A program made the translations under genes and the position numbers. A stretch of DNA of 64,000 nt from positions 1-64,000 of the forward strand of contig JAFXFN010000018.1 in assembly GCA_017520505.1 (NCBI GenBank), in the 5' to 3' direction. Origin of the DNA: Clostridia bacterium (lineage in GTDB: Bacteria > Bacillota > Clostridia > Oscillospirales > CAG-272). This document shows positions 52,133 to 60,771 of this stretch, one piece after another (positions within the stretch are counted from its first letter, which is position 1; the number at the start of each line of letters is the position of its first letter). The notes below the pieces were generated by a model that did not search any database, had not been told where the DNA came from, and saw nothing but the letters and a program-made list of their open reading frames with translations.

Positions 52133-52151
52133 GTTTTGAGAGTCTCAAAAC
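52133..52151. promoter_or_regulatory. 19-bp palindrome in the isocitrate dehydrogenase leader
   Basis: GTTTTGAGA-G-TCTCAAAAC has perfect 9-bp arms around one base, 20 nt upstream of the start codon. It has operator form. A second dyad AATTCA-TTT-TGAATT lies at 52168-52182. It does not match the Rex box (TTGTGA-N8-TCACAA). Confidence 0.5.
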
Positions 52152-52291
52152 ATTTTTATTAACTTTAAATTCATTTTGAATTAATAATATCAAAAATCGT
52201 GTCGTCATAGAAACGATATTTGATATTTTTTGCTTTTGTGCGATATTACCAAACTCAAAAGCTGTGTAAAAATACAGCTGTTAACTTTGAG

Positions 52292-52395
52292 TAATCCACA
52301 CATTCCACATAGTTTTCCACATTTTCGCCTTGAAATGTGGGCATTAACAGCCAAATCTTTCGACTTATCCACAAGTTTTCCACATTTAATCCATA
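52292..52395 (+). promoter_or_regulatory. Cluster of DnaA-box-like 9-mers
   Basis: In a 298-nt gene-free stretch the plus strand carries TAATCCACA (52292), CATTCCACA (52301), TTTTCCACA (52313), a perfect TTATCCACA (52365), TTTTCCACA (52376) and TAATCCATA (52387). All share one orientation, and the last three start 11 nt apart, about one helical turn. DnaA box consensus is TTATCCACA. dnaA and dnaN are not nearby, so a titration or regulatory cluster is more likely than the main origin. Confidence 0.6.
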
Positions 52396-52506
52396 TTGAA
52401 TACGATTTATAAGTACTCACTAAAATGAATAAAAAGAGTGTTTTTTGCAGAAAAAAGCAGAACATCTACTGTTTTTTGCCGTCATTTCGACGAAAATTGT
52501 GAACTT

Positions 52507-53550
52507 TTATTCACAACTATTGACACGATTTGGGCACACCTGTTCAGATGCTTTTCCGTTGAGCGCAGTTGTTTCAAAATTACCGTTTAAATACTCGTAT
52601 TTTCCCTGTGCGACTATCATTGCGCCGTTATCTCCGCACAAAGAAATGGGCGGACAGTAAAAGGAAATTCCGTTTTTCTCACAAAATTCAGACAGCACAC
52701 GTCTTAAATGAGAGTTTGCGGCAACACCGCCTGACAAAACAAGCTTTTTGAATTTATATCTTTCATAAGCCATCTCCGTCTTTTTGATAACGGAATCGCA
52801 AACTGTTTTTGTAAACGATGCGGCAACGTCTGCACGGTTGATTTCCTCACCCTTCATCGTCATACGGTTAACGTAATTGATGACAGCGGTTTTAAGCCCC
52901 GAAAAAGAAAAATCAAGGCTGTCATCCTTTATCGCCGCAAGCGGAAATTTGATCGCATCAACATCACCCTCATAGGCAAGCTTGTCCATATCGGCACCGC
53001 AAGGATAACTGAGTCCTAAAACACGTCCTGCTTTATCAAACGCTTCACCTATGGCATCGTCACGTGTAACGCCGACCGTTTCCATATCATCATAGCTTTT
53101 TACATCTATCAAAGAGGTGTGACCACCTGAAACGACAAAAGCAAAAAAGGGCGGCTTGGGCGGATTGTCAGACAGATAGTTCGCCGCAATATGTCCTTTT
53201 ATATGGTGAACGCTTACAAGAGGTATACCGTTGGCATACGCCAATGATTTGGCAAAATTGACACCGACAAGCAACGAGCCGATAAGTCCGGGGCGTGATG
53301 TTACCGCAATGCATCCTATCTCGGAAAGCGACACACCTGCTTCATTCAAAGCCGCATAAGTAACGTTTGAAATAGCTTCTATATGTGCCCTGCTTGCAAT
53401 TTCGGGGACAACACCTCCGTAAAGCGCATGTTCATTAACAGAAGATGCAACAATATTGGAAAGTATTTTATTTATATTTTTTTCAGTATCTGTATAAATT
53501 ACAGCTGCCGATGTTTCGTCGCACGAGCTTTCAAGCCCTAATATATACAT
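52507..53550 (-). CDS. tsaD: tRNA threonylcarbamoyladenosine synthase subunit TsaD
   Basis: Universal Kae1/TsaD protein that transfers threonylcarbamoyl to A37 of ANN-decoding tRNAs. The 347 residues have GLESSCDETSAAVI at the start, the metal-binding HHIKGHIAANYL (near 110-121), FVVSGGHTSL, GEAFDKAGRVLGLSYPCG, and LVLSGGVAANSHLR. Length and motifs are canonical, unlike the 7768-8691 paralog. rimI lies 2 nt upstream, as in many Firmicutes; tsaB and tsaE are not here. Confidence 0.97.
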   Translation of the reverse strand: MYILGLESSCDETSAAVIYTDTEKNINKILSNIVASSVNEHALYGGVVPEIASRAHIEAISNVTYAALNEAGVSLSEIGCIAVTSRPGLIGSLLVGVNFAKSLAYANGIPLVSVHHIKGHIAANYLSDNPPKPPFFAFVVSGGHTSLIDVKSYDDMETVGVTRDDAIGEAFDKAGRVLGLSYPCGADMDKLAYEGDVDAIKFPLAAIKDDSLDFSFSGLKTAVINYVNRMTMKGEEINRADVAASFTKTVCDSVIKKTEMAYERYKFKKLVLSGGVAANSHLRRVLSEFCEKNGISFYCPPISLCGDNGAMIVAQGKYEYLNGNFETTALNGKASEQVCPNRVNSCE

Positions 53551-53552
53551 AA

Positions 53553-54014
53553 TTAAACGGAATAGTTCATAAGCACCGCATCATCTGTTGGGTGCGAATA
53601 ATATCCCGGTCTTTCTCCCACCTTTTCAAACCCTAACTTCTCGTAAAGTGAGATCGCGGGGTCGTTTTCTTTTCTTACTTCAAGTGTTATGACCTCGATA
53701 TCGTTTTCCTTTGCGTATTCAAGGATAAAATCAAACATTTTCTCAGCAATTCCAAGACGTCTGTATTCCTCCTTGACGGCGATATTCATAAGCTGACCTT
53801 CGCTCAATATATGATATATGCCCGCATAGCCTACAACTTCACCGTCTTTTTGCGCCGTTATAAAAACAGCAAGCGGATTTGAAAGAAGCTGAATAAACAT
53901 ATCTTCTGTCCACGGATCAGAGAAACATAATTCCTCAAGCTGTGCGATCTCTCTTATATGAGATACTTCAAGGGGAACGATTTCGATTTCATTTATACTC
54001 GGAGGTTTGTCCAT
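53553..54014 (-). CDS. rimI: Ribosomal-protein-alanine N-acetyltransferase RimI
   Basis: GNAT acetyltransferase of 153 residues that acetylates the N-terminus of ribosomal protein S18 and perhaps others. The acetyl-CoA loop is VKEEYRRLGIAEKMFDFIL (about 77-95), followed by LEVRKENDPAISLYEKLGFEKVGERPGYY in adjoining stretches, the typical RimI C-terminus. It sits directly before tsaD. Confidence 0.93.
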   Translation of the reverse strand: MDKPPSINEIEIVPLEVSHIREIAQLEELCFSDPWTEDMFIQLLSNPLAVFITAQKDGEVVGYAGIYHILSEGQLMNIAVKEEYRRLGIAEKMFDFILEYAKENDIEVITLEVRKENDPAISLYEKLGFEKVGERPGYYSHPTDDAVLMNYSV

Positions 54015-54029
54015 TTTTTCAAGCCTTTC

Positions 54030-54536
54030 TTAATAACCGAACTTACCGCTTAAGCTGTCATCGTTCATTATCCAGTCTCTGACATCGTATACGGTATATT
54101 CAGTTTTTGTATTTCTTACAATTACTTTTGCAATACCTGCATTTATTACCATGCGCTTGCACATCTGGCAGCTGCACGAATTTTCAATTATTTCTCCTGT
54201 TTTTGCATCTATTCCCGCAAGATACAAAACAGAATCAAGCATTTCGGAACGGGGTGCGGCAATTATAGCGTTTGCTTCTGCGTGAATTGAACGGCACATT
54301 TCGTATCTCTCACCTCTCGGTATGCACAGCTTATCACGAAGACAGTAACCGAGATCGGAGCAGTTTACACGTCCTCTCGGTGCACCGTTATACCCCGTTG
54401 AAACGATCGTATCGTTCTTTACGATGATCGCACCGTACTTACGGCGTAAACACGTGCTTCTTTCAAGCACAGTCTGAGCAATATCAAGATAGTAATTAGC
54501 TTTGTTAACACGTTCGTTATTTACAGCATCTGACAT
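54030..54536 (-). CDS. Deoxycytidylate deaminase (ComEB-like)
   Basis: Zinc-dependent deaminase converting dCMP to dUMP for thymidylate synthesis (168 aa). Zinc and proton-shuttle residues are in SIHAEANAI (HAE) and CSCQMCKRMVINAGI (two Cys of the usual PCxxC type, here SCQMC). The N-terminal zinc-like CLRRKYGAIIVKNDTIVSTGYNGAPRG pattern, split by a few residues, is typical of ComEB/dCMP deaminases. It lies between galU and rimI. Confidence 0.92.
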   Translation of the reverse strand: MSDAVNNERVNKANYYLDIAQTVLERSTCLRRKYGAIIVKNDTIVSTGYNGAPRGRVNCSDLGYCLRDKLCIPRGERYEMCRSIHAEANAIIAAPRSEMLDSVLYLAGIDAKTGEIIENSCSCQMCKRMVINAGIAKVIVRNTKTEYTVYDVRDWIMNDDSLSGKFGY

Positions 54537-54565
54537 AATTCCGCCACCCTTCCGACAGTTTTGAA

Positions 54566-55441
54566 TTAAAGCTTGCTCGAAAAATCTTTCAGATATTCTC
54601 TGAATTTTTCGCCAAGCGTGGGATGGTTCAGCGCAAACTCAACATTTGCCTGCAAAAATCCGAGCTTGTCACCCATATCGAATCTCTTGCCCTCGTACTC
54701 AACAGCTGTCATACCTACTGTACGTGCAAGCTCCTTCATAGCATCTGTAAGCTGTATTTCACCGCCTGCACCGGGTGCTGTATTGGCAAGAATATCAAAT
54801 ATATCGGGAGTTAAAACCACTCTGCCGAGGATAGCAAAGTTAGAGAACTTTTCCTCCTCTGTCTGGGGCTTTTCAACCATATCGGATACTGCATAAATGT
54901 TCTTTTCAAGATGATCCGTTTTAAGTGAGCAATATCTCTTTACATCCTCATCACTTACTTCGCACACACCCGCTGTTGCCTTGCCGTACTTTTCATAAGC
55001 GTCGATAAGCTGTTTTGTAACAGGTGTTTCGTACTTCATTATATCATCGCCGTAAAGAACAGCAAAAGGCTCGTCGCCCACAAATGATTTAGCGCACGAA
55101 ATTGCATGGCCGAGTCCTCTTGTGACCTTCTGACGAATAAAATAAATATTCGCAAGCGAGCATACCTCTTCGATATCGGCAAGCTCCTTTTCCTTTTTCT
55201 TCATACGGAGATTGTTGTCGTATTCTACAGAGTAATCGAAATAATCTTCAATCACACCCTTATTTCTGCCGTTGATTATAAGAATATCGGTGATGCCTGA
55301 TTCAACGGCCTCTCTGATAAGATACTCCATTGAAGGACGGTCAACGATAGGAAGCATCTCCTTGGGAACTGTTCTTGCAATAGGAAGCATTCTTGTTCCG
55401 AGACCTGCCGCCGGTATTACTGCCTTTGTAATCTTTTTCAT
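54566..55441 (-). CDS. galU: UTP--glucose-1-phosphate uridylyltransferase
   Basis: Makes UDP-glucose for glycolipids, exopolysaccharide and teichoic acids. The 291 residues show AVIPAAGLGTRMLPIARTVPKEMLPI (in adjoining stretches; nucleotide loop and catalytic Lys), RQKVTRGLGHAISCAKSFVG, VLYGDDIM and GGEIQLTDAM. It heads the galU-dCMP deaminase-rimI-tsaD unit from a promoter at 55527-55555. Confidence 0.96.
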   Translation of the reverse strand: MKKITKAVIPAAGLGTRMLPIARTVPKEMLPIVDRPSMEYLIREAVESGITDILIINGRNKGVIEDYFDYSVEYDNNLRMKKKEKELADIEEVCSLANIYFIRQKVTRGLGHAISCAKSFVGDEPFAVLYGDDIMKYETPVTKQLIDAYEKYGKATAGVCEVSDEDVKRYCSLKTDHLEKNIYAVSDMVEKPQTEEEKFSNFAILGRVVLTPDIFDILANTAPGAGGEIQLTDAMKELARTVGMTAVEYEGKRFDMGDKLGFLQANVEFALNHPTLGEKFREYLKDFSSKL

Positions 55442-55526
55442 ATAATAAAACCTGCCTTTCGTGCATTATCAAAATGTAACGTAACATCGTATTTTTCAGT
55501 CTGTTAAGTTTTTATCAATCTTGTTT

Positions 55527-55555
55527 ATTATATATTATATTTATATATTTTGCAA
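55527..55555 (-). promoter_or_regulatory. Promoter of galU unit
   Basis: Leftward: -35 TTGCAA (55550-55555), 17-nt spacer, -10 TATAAT (55527-55532), giving a leader of about 80 nt. No clear terminator for the V-ATPase operon is seen between 55556 and 55573. Confidence 0.75.
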
Positions 55556-55573
55556 TACCTTTTTCGAAAAAAA

Positions 55574-56179
55574 TTATTTTCTTGATTTAATAACCTTAAG
55601 TCTTGAGAATTCTTCTCTTTCCTTTTCCTCAAGAACCTCGGTTATCATCTTTATCTGCGATTTAAAATTCGGTATTACCACATTTTTAAGCGAATTTGCC
55701 CTTTTTCTTGTCTTTTTAACGGCGTTTGCCAATCTGTAAACGCTGTTTTCTATCTCTGCAAGACGTGCGGTAAGAACCTTTACCTTATTGAAATTTATAA
55801 ATGCCTCATCAAGTGACGGTGTTGTATTGTGCATACCGTATCTTGGAAACATTACGTCGTCACATTTAATGTCAACACGAGGTATTTCAACACCCATAAC
55901 GCTTCTGTACGTAAGAGATATTGAATTTTCCTCTTCGACCGATGCGGCATTTCTCACCGCTGTGATACCGAGAGAAACGTTCGCCGCCTGAAGCGCCTGA
56001 TATGCAAGAGCATAGCTTTCGTCGATAGCGTTTTGTATCTGCTCTGCATCGTCTATAAGACGCATCATTTCCCTGACAAGGATGTTCCTTTTGCGGTCGA
56101 GCAATTCATAACCGTTTTCGGCAAGCGCCAAGGATTTTTTCAAATTTATAAGGTTTCCTTTTGTCGGTGCGACTGCCAT
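55574..56179 (-). CDS. V-type ATP synthase subunit D
   Basis: Central rotor shaft of the V1 head (201 aa). The N-terminal PTKGNLINLKKSLALAENGYELLDRKRNIL region (adjoining stretches) and C-terminal NAVKKTRKRANSLKNVVIPNF are typical of AtpD/NtpD, with long antiparallel coiled-coil helices. It is the last gene of the V-ATPase operon, 14 nt after subunit B. Confidence 0.95.
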   Translation of the reverse strand: MAVAPTKGNLINLKKSLALAENGYELLDRKRNILVREMMRLIDDAEQIQNAIDESYALAYQALQAANVSLGITAVRNAASVEEENSISLTYRSVMGVEIPRVDIKCDDVMFPRYGMHNTTPSLDEAFINFNKVKVLTARLAEIENSVYRLANAVKKTRKRANSLKNVVIPNFKSQIKMITEVLEEKEREEFSRLKVIKSRK

Positions 56180-56193
56180 ACCGCCATCTCCTT

Positions 56194-57573
56194 TCAGCTA
56201 TGTTTTTTGTGATATTTTTTAATAGTTTCTTTCTTGATTCTGTCAAGCTCGCCTTCATCAAACGTTAACAAAAGCTCCCAACCTAAATTGAGCGAGTCTT
56301 CCATTGAACGGTTTTCGTCGAAGCCCTGTGAAATAAATTCATCCTCAAAGCGTTTACCGAATTTAAGGTAATTTTTGTCTTTATCGGAAAGCTCCTCTTC
56401 GCCGATGACAGAAGAAAGCGCGCGTGCATCGACAACCTTTGCATACATTGAGAAAAGCTGGTTTGCAAGCTCTGAATGGTCTTCTCTTGTATATCCATCA
56501 CCGATACAGTCCTTCATAAGTCTTGAAAGCGACGGAAGAACGGCAACGGGCGGATAAACACCTTTTGCCGATAAGGCTCTGTCGAGAACTATCTGTCCCT
56601 CTGTAATATATCCCGTAAGGTCAGGGACAGGATGCGTTATATCATCATTAGGCATCGTAAGTATGGGAAGCTGTGTTACAGAACCCTTCTTGCCTTTTAC
56701 GATACCTGCTCTTTCATATATTGAAGCAAGGTCGGAATAAAGATATCCGGGATATCCCTTTCTGCCGGGGATCTCGCCCTTTGACGAGCTGAACTCACGC
56801 ACAGCCTCAGCATAAGACGTCATATCAGTCATAATGACAAGGATATGCATTCCAAGCTCATACGCAAGGTATTCTGCGGCTGTAAGCGCACATCTCGGTG
56901 TCAGTATTCTTTCAATAACAGGGTCTGATGAAAGATTCAGAAACATTACAACTCTTGAAAGAACGCCTGCTTTTGCAAACGTGCTTTTAAAATACTCAGC
57001 AACGTCTGCGCTTATGCCCATTGAGGCAAATACAACAGCAAACGAATCATCCTCGACTCCCTGCAAGTGTGCCTGACGTACTATCTGTGCGGCAAGCTCA
57101 TTGTGCTTCATACCTGCACCCGTAAAAATGGGAAGCTTCTGACCTCTTATGAGAGTTGACATAACGTCGATAGAAGAAATACCCGTTGCAATATAATCTC
57201 TCGGATATTCACGTGCTATCGGATTTATGGGAAGTCCGTTTATATCACAAATTTTATCGGCGAATATTTCGCCAAGTCCGTCAATCGGAACACCTGCGCC
57301 GCTGAAGGTTCTGCCAAGTATCTCCATTGACAGCGGAAGCTGCATAGGATGCCCCTTCATTCTCGTCTTCATATTATGAAGCGACAGAGAGCGAGTGCCT
57401 TCAAAAACCTCAATAACGACACGCTTGCCGTCTATCTGAATAACTCTGCCCTGTCTTGCCGTTCCGTCTGCCAGAACAATGTCACACATTTCCTCGTATG
57501 CGACGTCCTCGATATTATCAAGAACAATAAGAGAACCGTTTATCTCTTTTGCGCCCAAATACTCAATTAACAT
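56194..57573 (-). CDS. V-type ATP synthase subunit B
   Basis: Non-catalytic head subunit (459 aa) alternating with subunit A. It has the beta-barrel N-terminus, the P-loop-like [14 protein letters not shown] segment without the catalytic GKT, and [27 protein letters not shown] in consecutive stretches. Length is normal. It lies 9 nt after subunit A. Confidence 0.97.
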   Translation of the reverse strand: MLIEYLGAKEINGSLIVLDNIEDVAYEEMCDIVLADGTARQGRVIQIDGKRVVIEVFEGTRSLSLHNMKTRMKGHPMQLPLSMEILGRTFSGAGVPIDGLGEIFADKICDINGLPINPIAREYPRDYIATGISSIDVMSTLIRGQKLPIFTGAGMKHNELAAQIVRQAHLQGVEDDSFAVVFASMGISADVAEYFKSTFAKAGVLSRVVMFLNLSSDPVIERILTPRCALTAAEYLAYELGMHILVIMTDMTSYAEAVREFSSSKGEIPGRKGYPGYLYSDLASIYERAGIVKGKKGSVTQLPILTMPNDDITHPVPDLTGYITEGQIVLDRALSAKGVYPPVAVLPSLSRLMKDCIGDGYTREDHSELANQLFSMYAKVVDARALSSVIGEEELSDKDKNYLKFGKRFEDEFISQGFDENRSMEDSLNLGWELLLTFDEGELDRIKKETIKKYHKKHS

Positions 57574-57582
57574 ATCTCACCA

Positions 57583-59340
57583 TTAAAGCTCTCTGCCGAA
57601 GCCTGAAAGCTTTGTATCAATCTCTTTTATGTATTCGTCAAATTTATAAAGCTGATCGTTTTCCACATCGTATTTCATCGTTGCAAGCTTTTCAAAAAGT
57701 CCCGTAGCGATTATATCGGATATCGGTATTGCTTGCGAGATCAGAGCCGATGCCTTGTGATAAAGGTAGATAATGGCGTACATCATCAGCTTCTGCTTTT
57801 CAAGCGGAACGTATGTATCCTCTTTGTGGAATGCATTCTGCTGTAAAAATCCGACACGTATAACTCTTGCTATTTCAATAATAAGCTTCTGCTCGTCAGG
57901 TAATACGTCAGAGCCTATGAGTCGTACGATTTCAATAAGTCCGTCTTCCTCATTCAGCAAGGAGGTAATTTCTTTTCTTAGCGAAATAAATTCGTGTCCT
58001 GCCTTTTCGTCATACCACGCATCAAGGTCGGAAAAATATTCACTGTAGCTGAGCATCCAGTTTATTGCAGGATAGTGACGCTGATATGCAAGGGACTTAT
58101 CAAGCGCCCAGAAGCATCTTGTAAAACGCTTCGTATTCTGCGTTACGGGTTCTGAAAAGTCAGCGCCCTGCGGTGATACCGCACCGATAAGCGTAACGGA
58201 GCCTGTAGTGCCTCCAAGTGTTTTTACGTACGATGCTCTTTCGTAAAAATCGGAAAGTCTCGAGGGAAGATATGCGGGGAAGCCTTCCTCGGCAGGCATC
58301 TCCTCAAGTCGTCCGCTTATTTCACGCAGTGCCTCTGCCCAACGTGATGTGGAGTCCGCCATCATAGCAACGTGATAACCCATATCACGGTAGAACTCCG
58401 CAATCGTAACGCCTGTATAAATTGATGCTTCACGTGCGGCAACAGGCATATTTGATGTATTTGCTATAAGCACCGTTCTGTCCGTCATAGGTCTGTTTGT
58501 TTTAGGGTCTGTAAGATGTGAAAACTCATCAAGAACCTGACACATTTCATTTCCGCGCTCTCCGCATCCGACATAAACGATTATATCGGCATCGCACCAC
58601 TTTGCAAGCTGATGCTGTGTCATCGTTTTGCCCGAGCCGAAGCCGCCCGGGATCGCAGCAGTACCGCCCTTTGCAACTGGGAAAAGTGTGTCTATAACAC
58701 GCTGTCCCGTTATAAGCGGAATTGACGGCGGTATTTTTTCTTTTACAGGTCTCGGTGTCCTTATCGGCCATCTCTGGCTGATTTTAAGCGGAATTTCCGC
58801 ATTGCCGCACATAACGTATGCAATAACATCATTTTTGGAATATTTACCCGAGGGCTGTACCTTTACGACCTTGCCGTTTACACCGCACGGTACAATACAA
58901 CGGTACTCAATAACAGGGGTTTCGGGCAGAGTTGCGAAAATTTCGCCCTCTTTCACTTCATCTCCCTCGTTTATTTTTACCGATACATCCCACAGCTTTT
59001 CATTTGCATTATCTGCGTATCCGACACCGATAAATGCACCTTGTGCCTCATACATATCGCTAAGAGGTCTTCCGATACCGTCGAAGATATTTGACATAAG
59101 TCCCGGAGCAAGCTCAAGGGACATAGAAGAACCGCTTCCGACAACAGGCTCGCCCGTTTTAAGTCCAACCGTATCTTCATAAACCTGTATAGTTACATAT
59201 TCTTTGTTTACCGATATTACCTCGCCTATGAGTCTGTCGTGTCCAACATACACCATTTCTTCCATAGCGAACGGTGTTACGCCCTTTACACTTACAACAG
59301 GGCCGTTTATACCGTAAACAACATAATTCATTTTACTCAT
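57583..59340 (-). CDS. V-type ATP synthase subunit A (catalytic)
   Basis: Catalytic nucleotide-binding head subunit (585 aa). P-loop GGFGSGKTMTQHQLAKW (about 234-250), the V-type bulge domain (about 110-190), the catalytic-Glu segment VYVGCGERGNEM, and SRWAEALREISGRLEEMPAEEGFPAYL in adjoining stretches are all intact. It is 9 nt from subunit B and 20 nt from subunit E. Confidence 0.98.
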   Translation of the reverse strand: MSKMNYVVYGINGPVVSVKGVTPFAMEEMVYVGHDRLIGEVISVNKEYVTIQVYEDTVGLKTGEPVVGSGSSMSLELAPGLMSNIFDGIGRPLSDMYEAQGAFIGVGYADNANEKLWDVSVKINEGDEVKEGEIFATLPETPVIEYRCIVPCGVNGKVVKVQPSGKYSKNDVIAYVMCGNAEIPLKISQRWPIRTPRPVKEKIPPSIPLITGQRVIDTLFPVAKGGTAAIPGGFGSGKTMTQHQLAKWCDADIIVYVGCGERGNEMCQVLDEFSHLTDPKTNRPMTDRTVLIANTSNMPVAAREASIYTGVTIAEFYRDMGYHVAMMADSTSRWAEALREISGRLEEMPAEEGFPAYLPSRLSDFYERASYVKTLGGTTGSVTLIGAVSPQGADFSEPVTQNTKRFTRCFWALDKSLAYQRHYPAINWMLSYSEYFSDLDAWYDEKAGHEFISLRKEITSLLNEEDGLIEIVRLIGSDVLPDEQKLIIEIARVIRVGFLQQNAFHKEDTYVPLEKQKLMMYAIIYLYHKASALISQAIPISDIIATGLFEKLATMKYDVENDQLYKFDEYIKEIDTKLSGFGREL

Positions 59341-59360
59341 TTCAATGCCTTTCCCGAACG

Positions 59361-59963
59361 TTATCGTATGGAGATAGTCAGAGAGGAATTATGCACAAAA
59401 CGCTCTCTTTGTACAGCGAGTTTTCCGTCAAGTGTTTCGTCGGCAAGCTTAAAAAGTATTTTATCATACCCTTTTATACCGCCGATAACGATGCTGTCAT
59501 CCTTTTCAACTGTACAGTATTTTCCGAAAGCTTTTTTTATCATATCAGCGTAAACAAGGTCATCGGGCTTAACGTAAAGAACGATGCGGTTACTGTGCAG
59601 AACGCTTGCTATTTTTTCGGCAGATTTGCAAAGAGATGCGGAATATTCCTCGCTTTTTGCAAACTCCGAAAGCTTTTTTGCAGCACATTCTATTATTTCA
59701 TCCGTCATTTTGCTTCTGAGACGTACAAGCTCTTCTCTCGCTTGCATATGCTTTGCGGCAAGCTCTGAGGAAATGGCGGCGCTTCCTGCCTCAACGCTTC
59801 TTTTTACCTTTTTCTTTGCTTCGGCTTTATAAACAGACTCGGCTTCTTTTATGGAAGCTGCTTTGTATAAAGCCATTTCCTTTTCCGTGTTTTTATTTTC
59901 ATTTTCGGACTGATTACGTATATCCGCAATCAGTTCATTTATTTTTTTATCCAAATCGGGCAT
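59361..59963 (-). CDS. V-type ATP synthase subunit E
   Basis: Peripheral stalk subunit (200 aa). The N-terminal half is a long charged coiled coil (about 8-100), the C-terminal half a small alpha/beta domain (VLYVKPDDLVYADMIKKAF, DSIVIGGIKGYDKI). Assignment rests on architecture, position in the operon and the GGI motif. Its start overlaps the subunit F stop by 1 nt. Confidence 0.85.
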   Translation of the reverse strand: MPDLDKKINELIADIRNQSENENKNTEKEMALYKAASIKEAESVYKAEAKKKVKRSVEAGSAAISSELAAKHMQAREELVRLRSKMTDEIIECAAKKLSEFAKSEEYSASLCKSAEKIASVLHSNRIVLYVKPDDLVYADMIKKAFGKYCTVEKDDSIVIGGIKGYDKILFKLADETLDGKLAVQRERFVHNSSLTISIR

Positions 59964-60271
59964 CAGACCTTTACTCCTATTGCATCACGGACATATTTTT
60001 TTATCGAATCCTTTGACCGTCCTGCGCTGTGTCTGTCGGGTATTTCGACAATAAGGGGACGGCGGCGGTTAAGCTTTATATCATATATAAGCTCAGGACA
60101 CATAGAAACAAGAAGCTCTGTTATGAGAAGCACACCGATGCTTTCATCAGCAGATGCCTTTTCTATTTCCTTTGTTACCCCATCGGCATCGTGTACGATA
60201 ACACCCTCGATACCCGCAAGGCGCATACCCGTGACAGTATCGATATTGTCGCTTATTACGAAAAATCTCAT
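59963..60271 (-). CDS. V-type ATP synthase subunit F
   Basis: Small rotor subunit (102 aa) that binds subunit D. The Rossmann-like fold starts FFVISDNIDTVTGMRLAGIEG and continues IGVLLITELLVSMCPELI, RRPLIVEIPD, matching AtpF/NtpG. It overlaps subunit K and subunit E by 1 nt each. Confidence 0.93.
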   Translation of the reverse strand: MRFFVISDNIDTVTGMRLAGIEGVIVHDADGVTKEIEKASADESIGVLLITELLVSMCPELIYDIKLNRRRPLIVEIPDRHSAGRSKDSIKKYVRDAIGVKV

Positions 60272-60747
60272 TATATTTTGTTAAGTATAAGAATTGAAAC
60301 AAGAAGTCCGTAAAGTGCGATACCTTCACCCAAAGCAACGAAGATAAGCGCTTTACCGAATGCCTTGGGATCTTCCGATGTAGCACCGATAGCGGCAGGA
60401 GCTGCTGATGCAACGGCAAGACCGCCGCCGATGCCTGCAGTACCTGTAACGAGTGCAGCGGCAAGATAACCAAGACCGTCGGATATATCGGAATCCTTTT
60501 CTTCAGCTTCTTCAGATGACTCTGTGTTTACAGATGCATCTGCTGATTCTGCCTCTGTTGCAGATACAGCAAATACAAGCATTGAAGATATTGCGAAGAT
60601 GCAGATGAATGAGCAAAGCTGGCGAGTAAGCGCAGACTTTGCGGGCAAGCCCTTGGAAACACGGTTTATTGAATACAGAACCGTTGCAAGTATAAGCACG
60701 AAAGGTATTGTCATAAAAATAATTGAAGTTAACATAATTTTCCTCAT
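60271..60747 (-). CDS. V-type ATP synthase subunit K (membrane rotor ring)
   Basis: Proteolipid rotor subunit (158 aa). The C-terminal c-like hairpin (about 90-158) has the glycine-rich helix LGYLAAALVTGTAGIGGGLA and the ion-binding Glu in FVALGEGIALYGLLVSILIL. Two additional hydrophobic segments (about 8-26 and 45-63) precede a Glu/Ser-rich stretch (64-88), so the precursor is longer than a simple two-helix c subunit; cleavage or a four-helix form are possible. The Gln and Ser ligands of well-known Na+ c-rings are not obvious (Gly occupies both aligned sites), so ion choice is open. Confidence 0.93.
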   Translation of the reverse strand: MRKIMLTSIIFMTIPFVLILATVLYSINRVSKGLPAKSALTRQLCSFICIFAISSMLVFAVSATEAESADASVNTESSEEAEEKDSDISDGLGYLAAALVTGTAGIGGGLAVASAAPAAIGATSEDPKAFGKALIFVALGEGIALYGLLVSILILNKI

Positions 60748-60771
60748 TTCCGCCTTACGGCATTTTATATT

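Noticed and set aside
52133..52151. Rex operator before isocitrate dehydrogenase
   Set aside because: Palindrome lacks the TTGTGA/TCACAA half sites of Rex boxes.
52205..52465. Short frames on both strands in the DnaA-box region
   Set aside because: Lack ribosome binding sites and overlap repeated TCCACA elements; better explained as non-coding.
52497..52516. TTGTGAA...TTCACAA dyad as Rex box
   Set aside because: The two halves are separated by 6 nt rather than the usual 8 of TTGTGA-N8-TCACAA when read from the conserved bases, and it overlaps the tsaD stop codon at a 3' end, where a Rex site would control nothing obvious. It may be a weak tsaD terminator.
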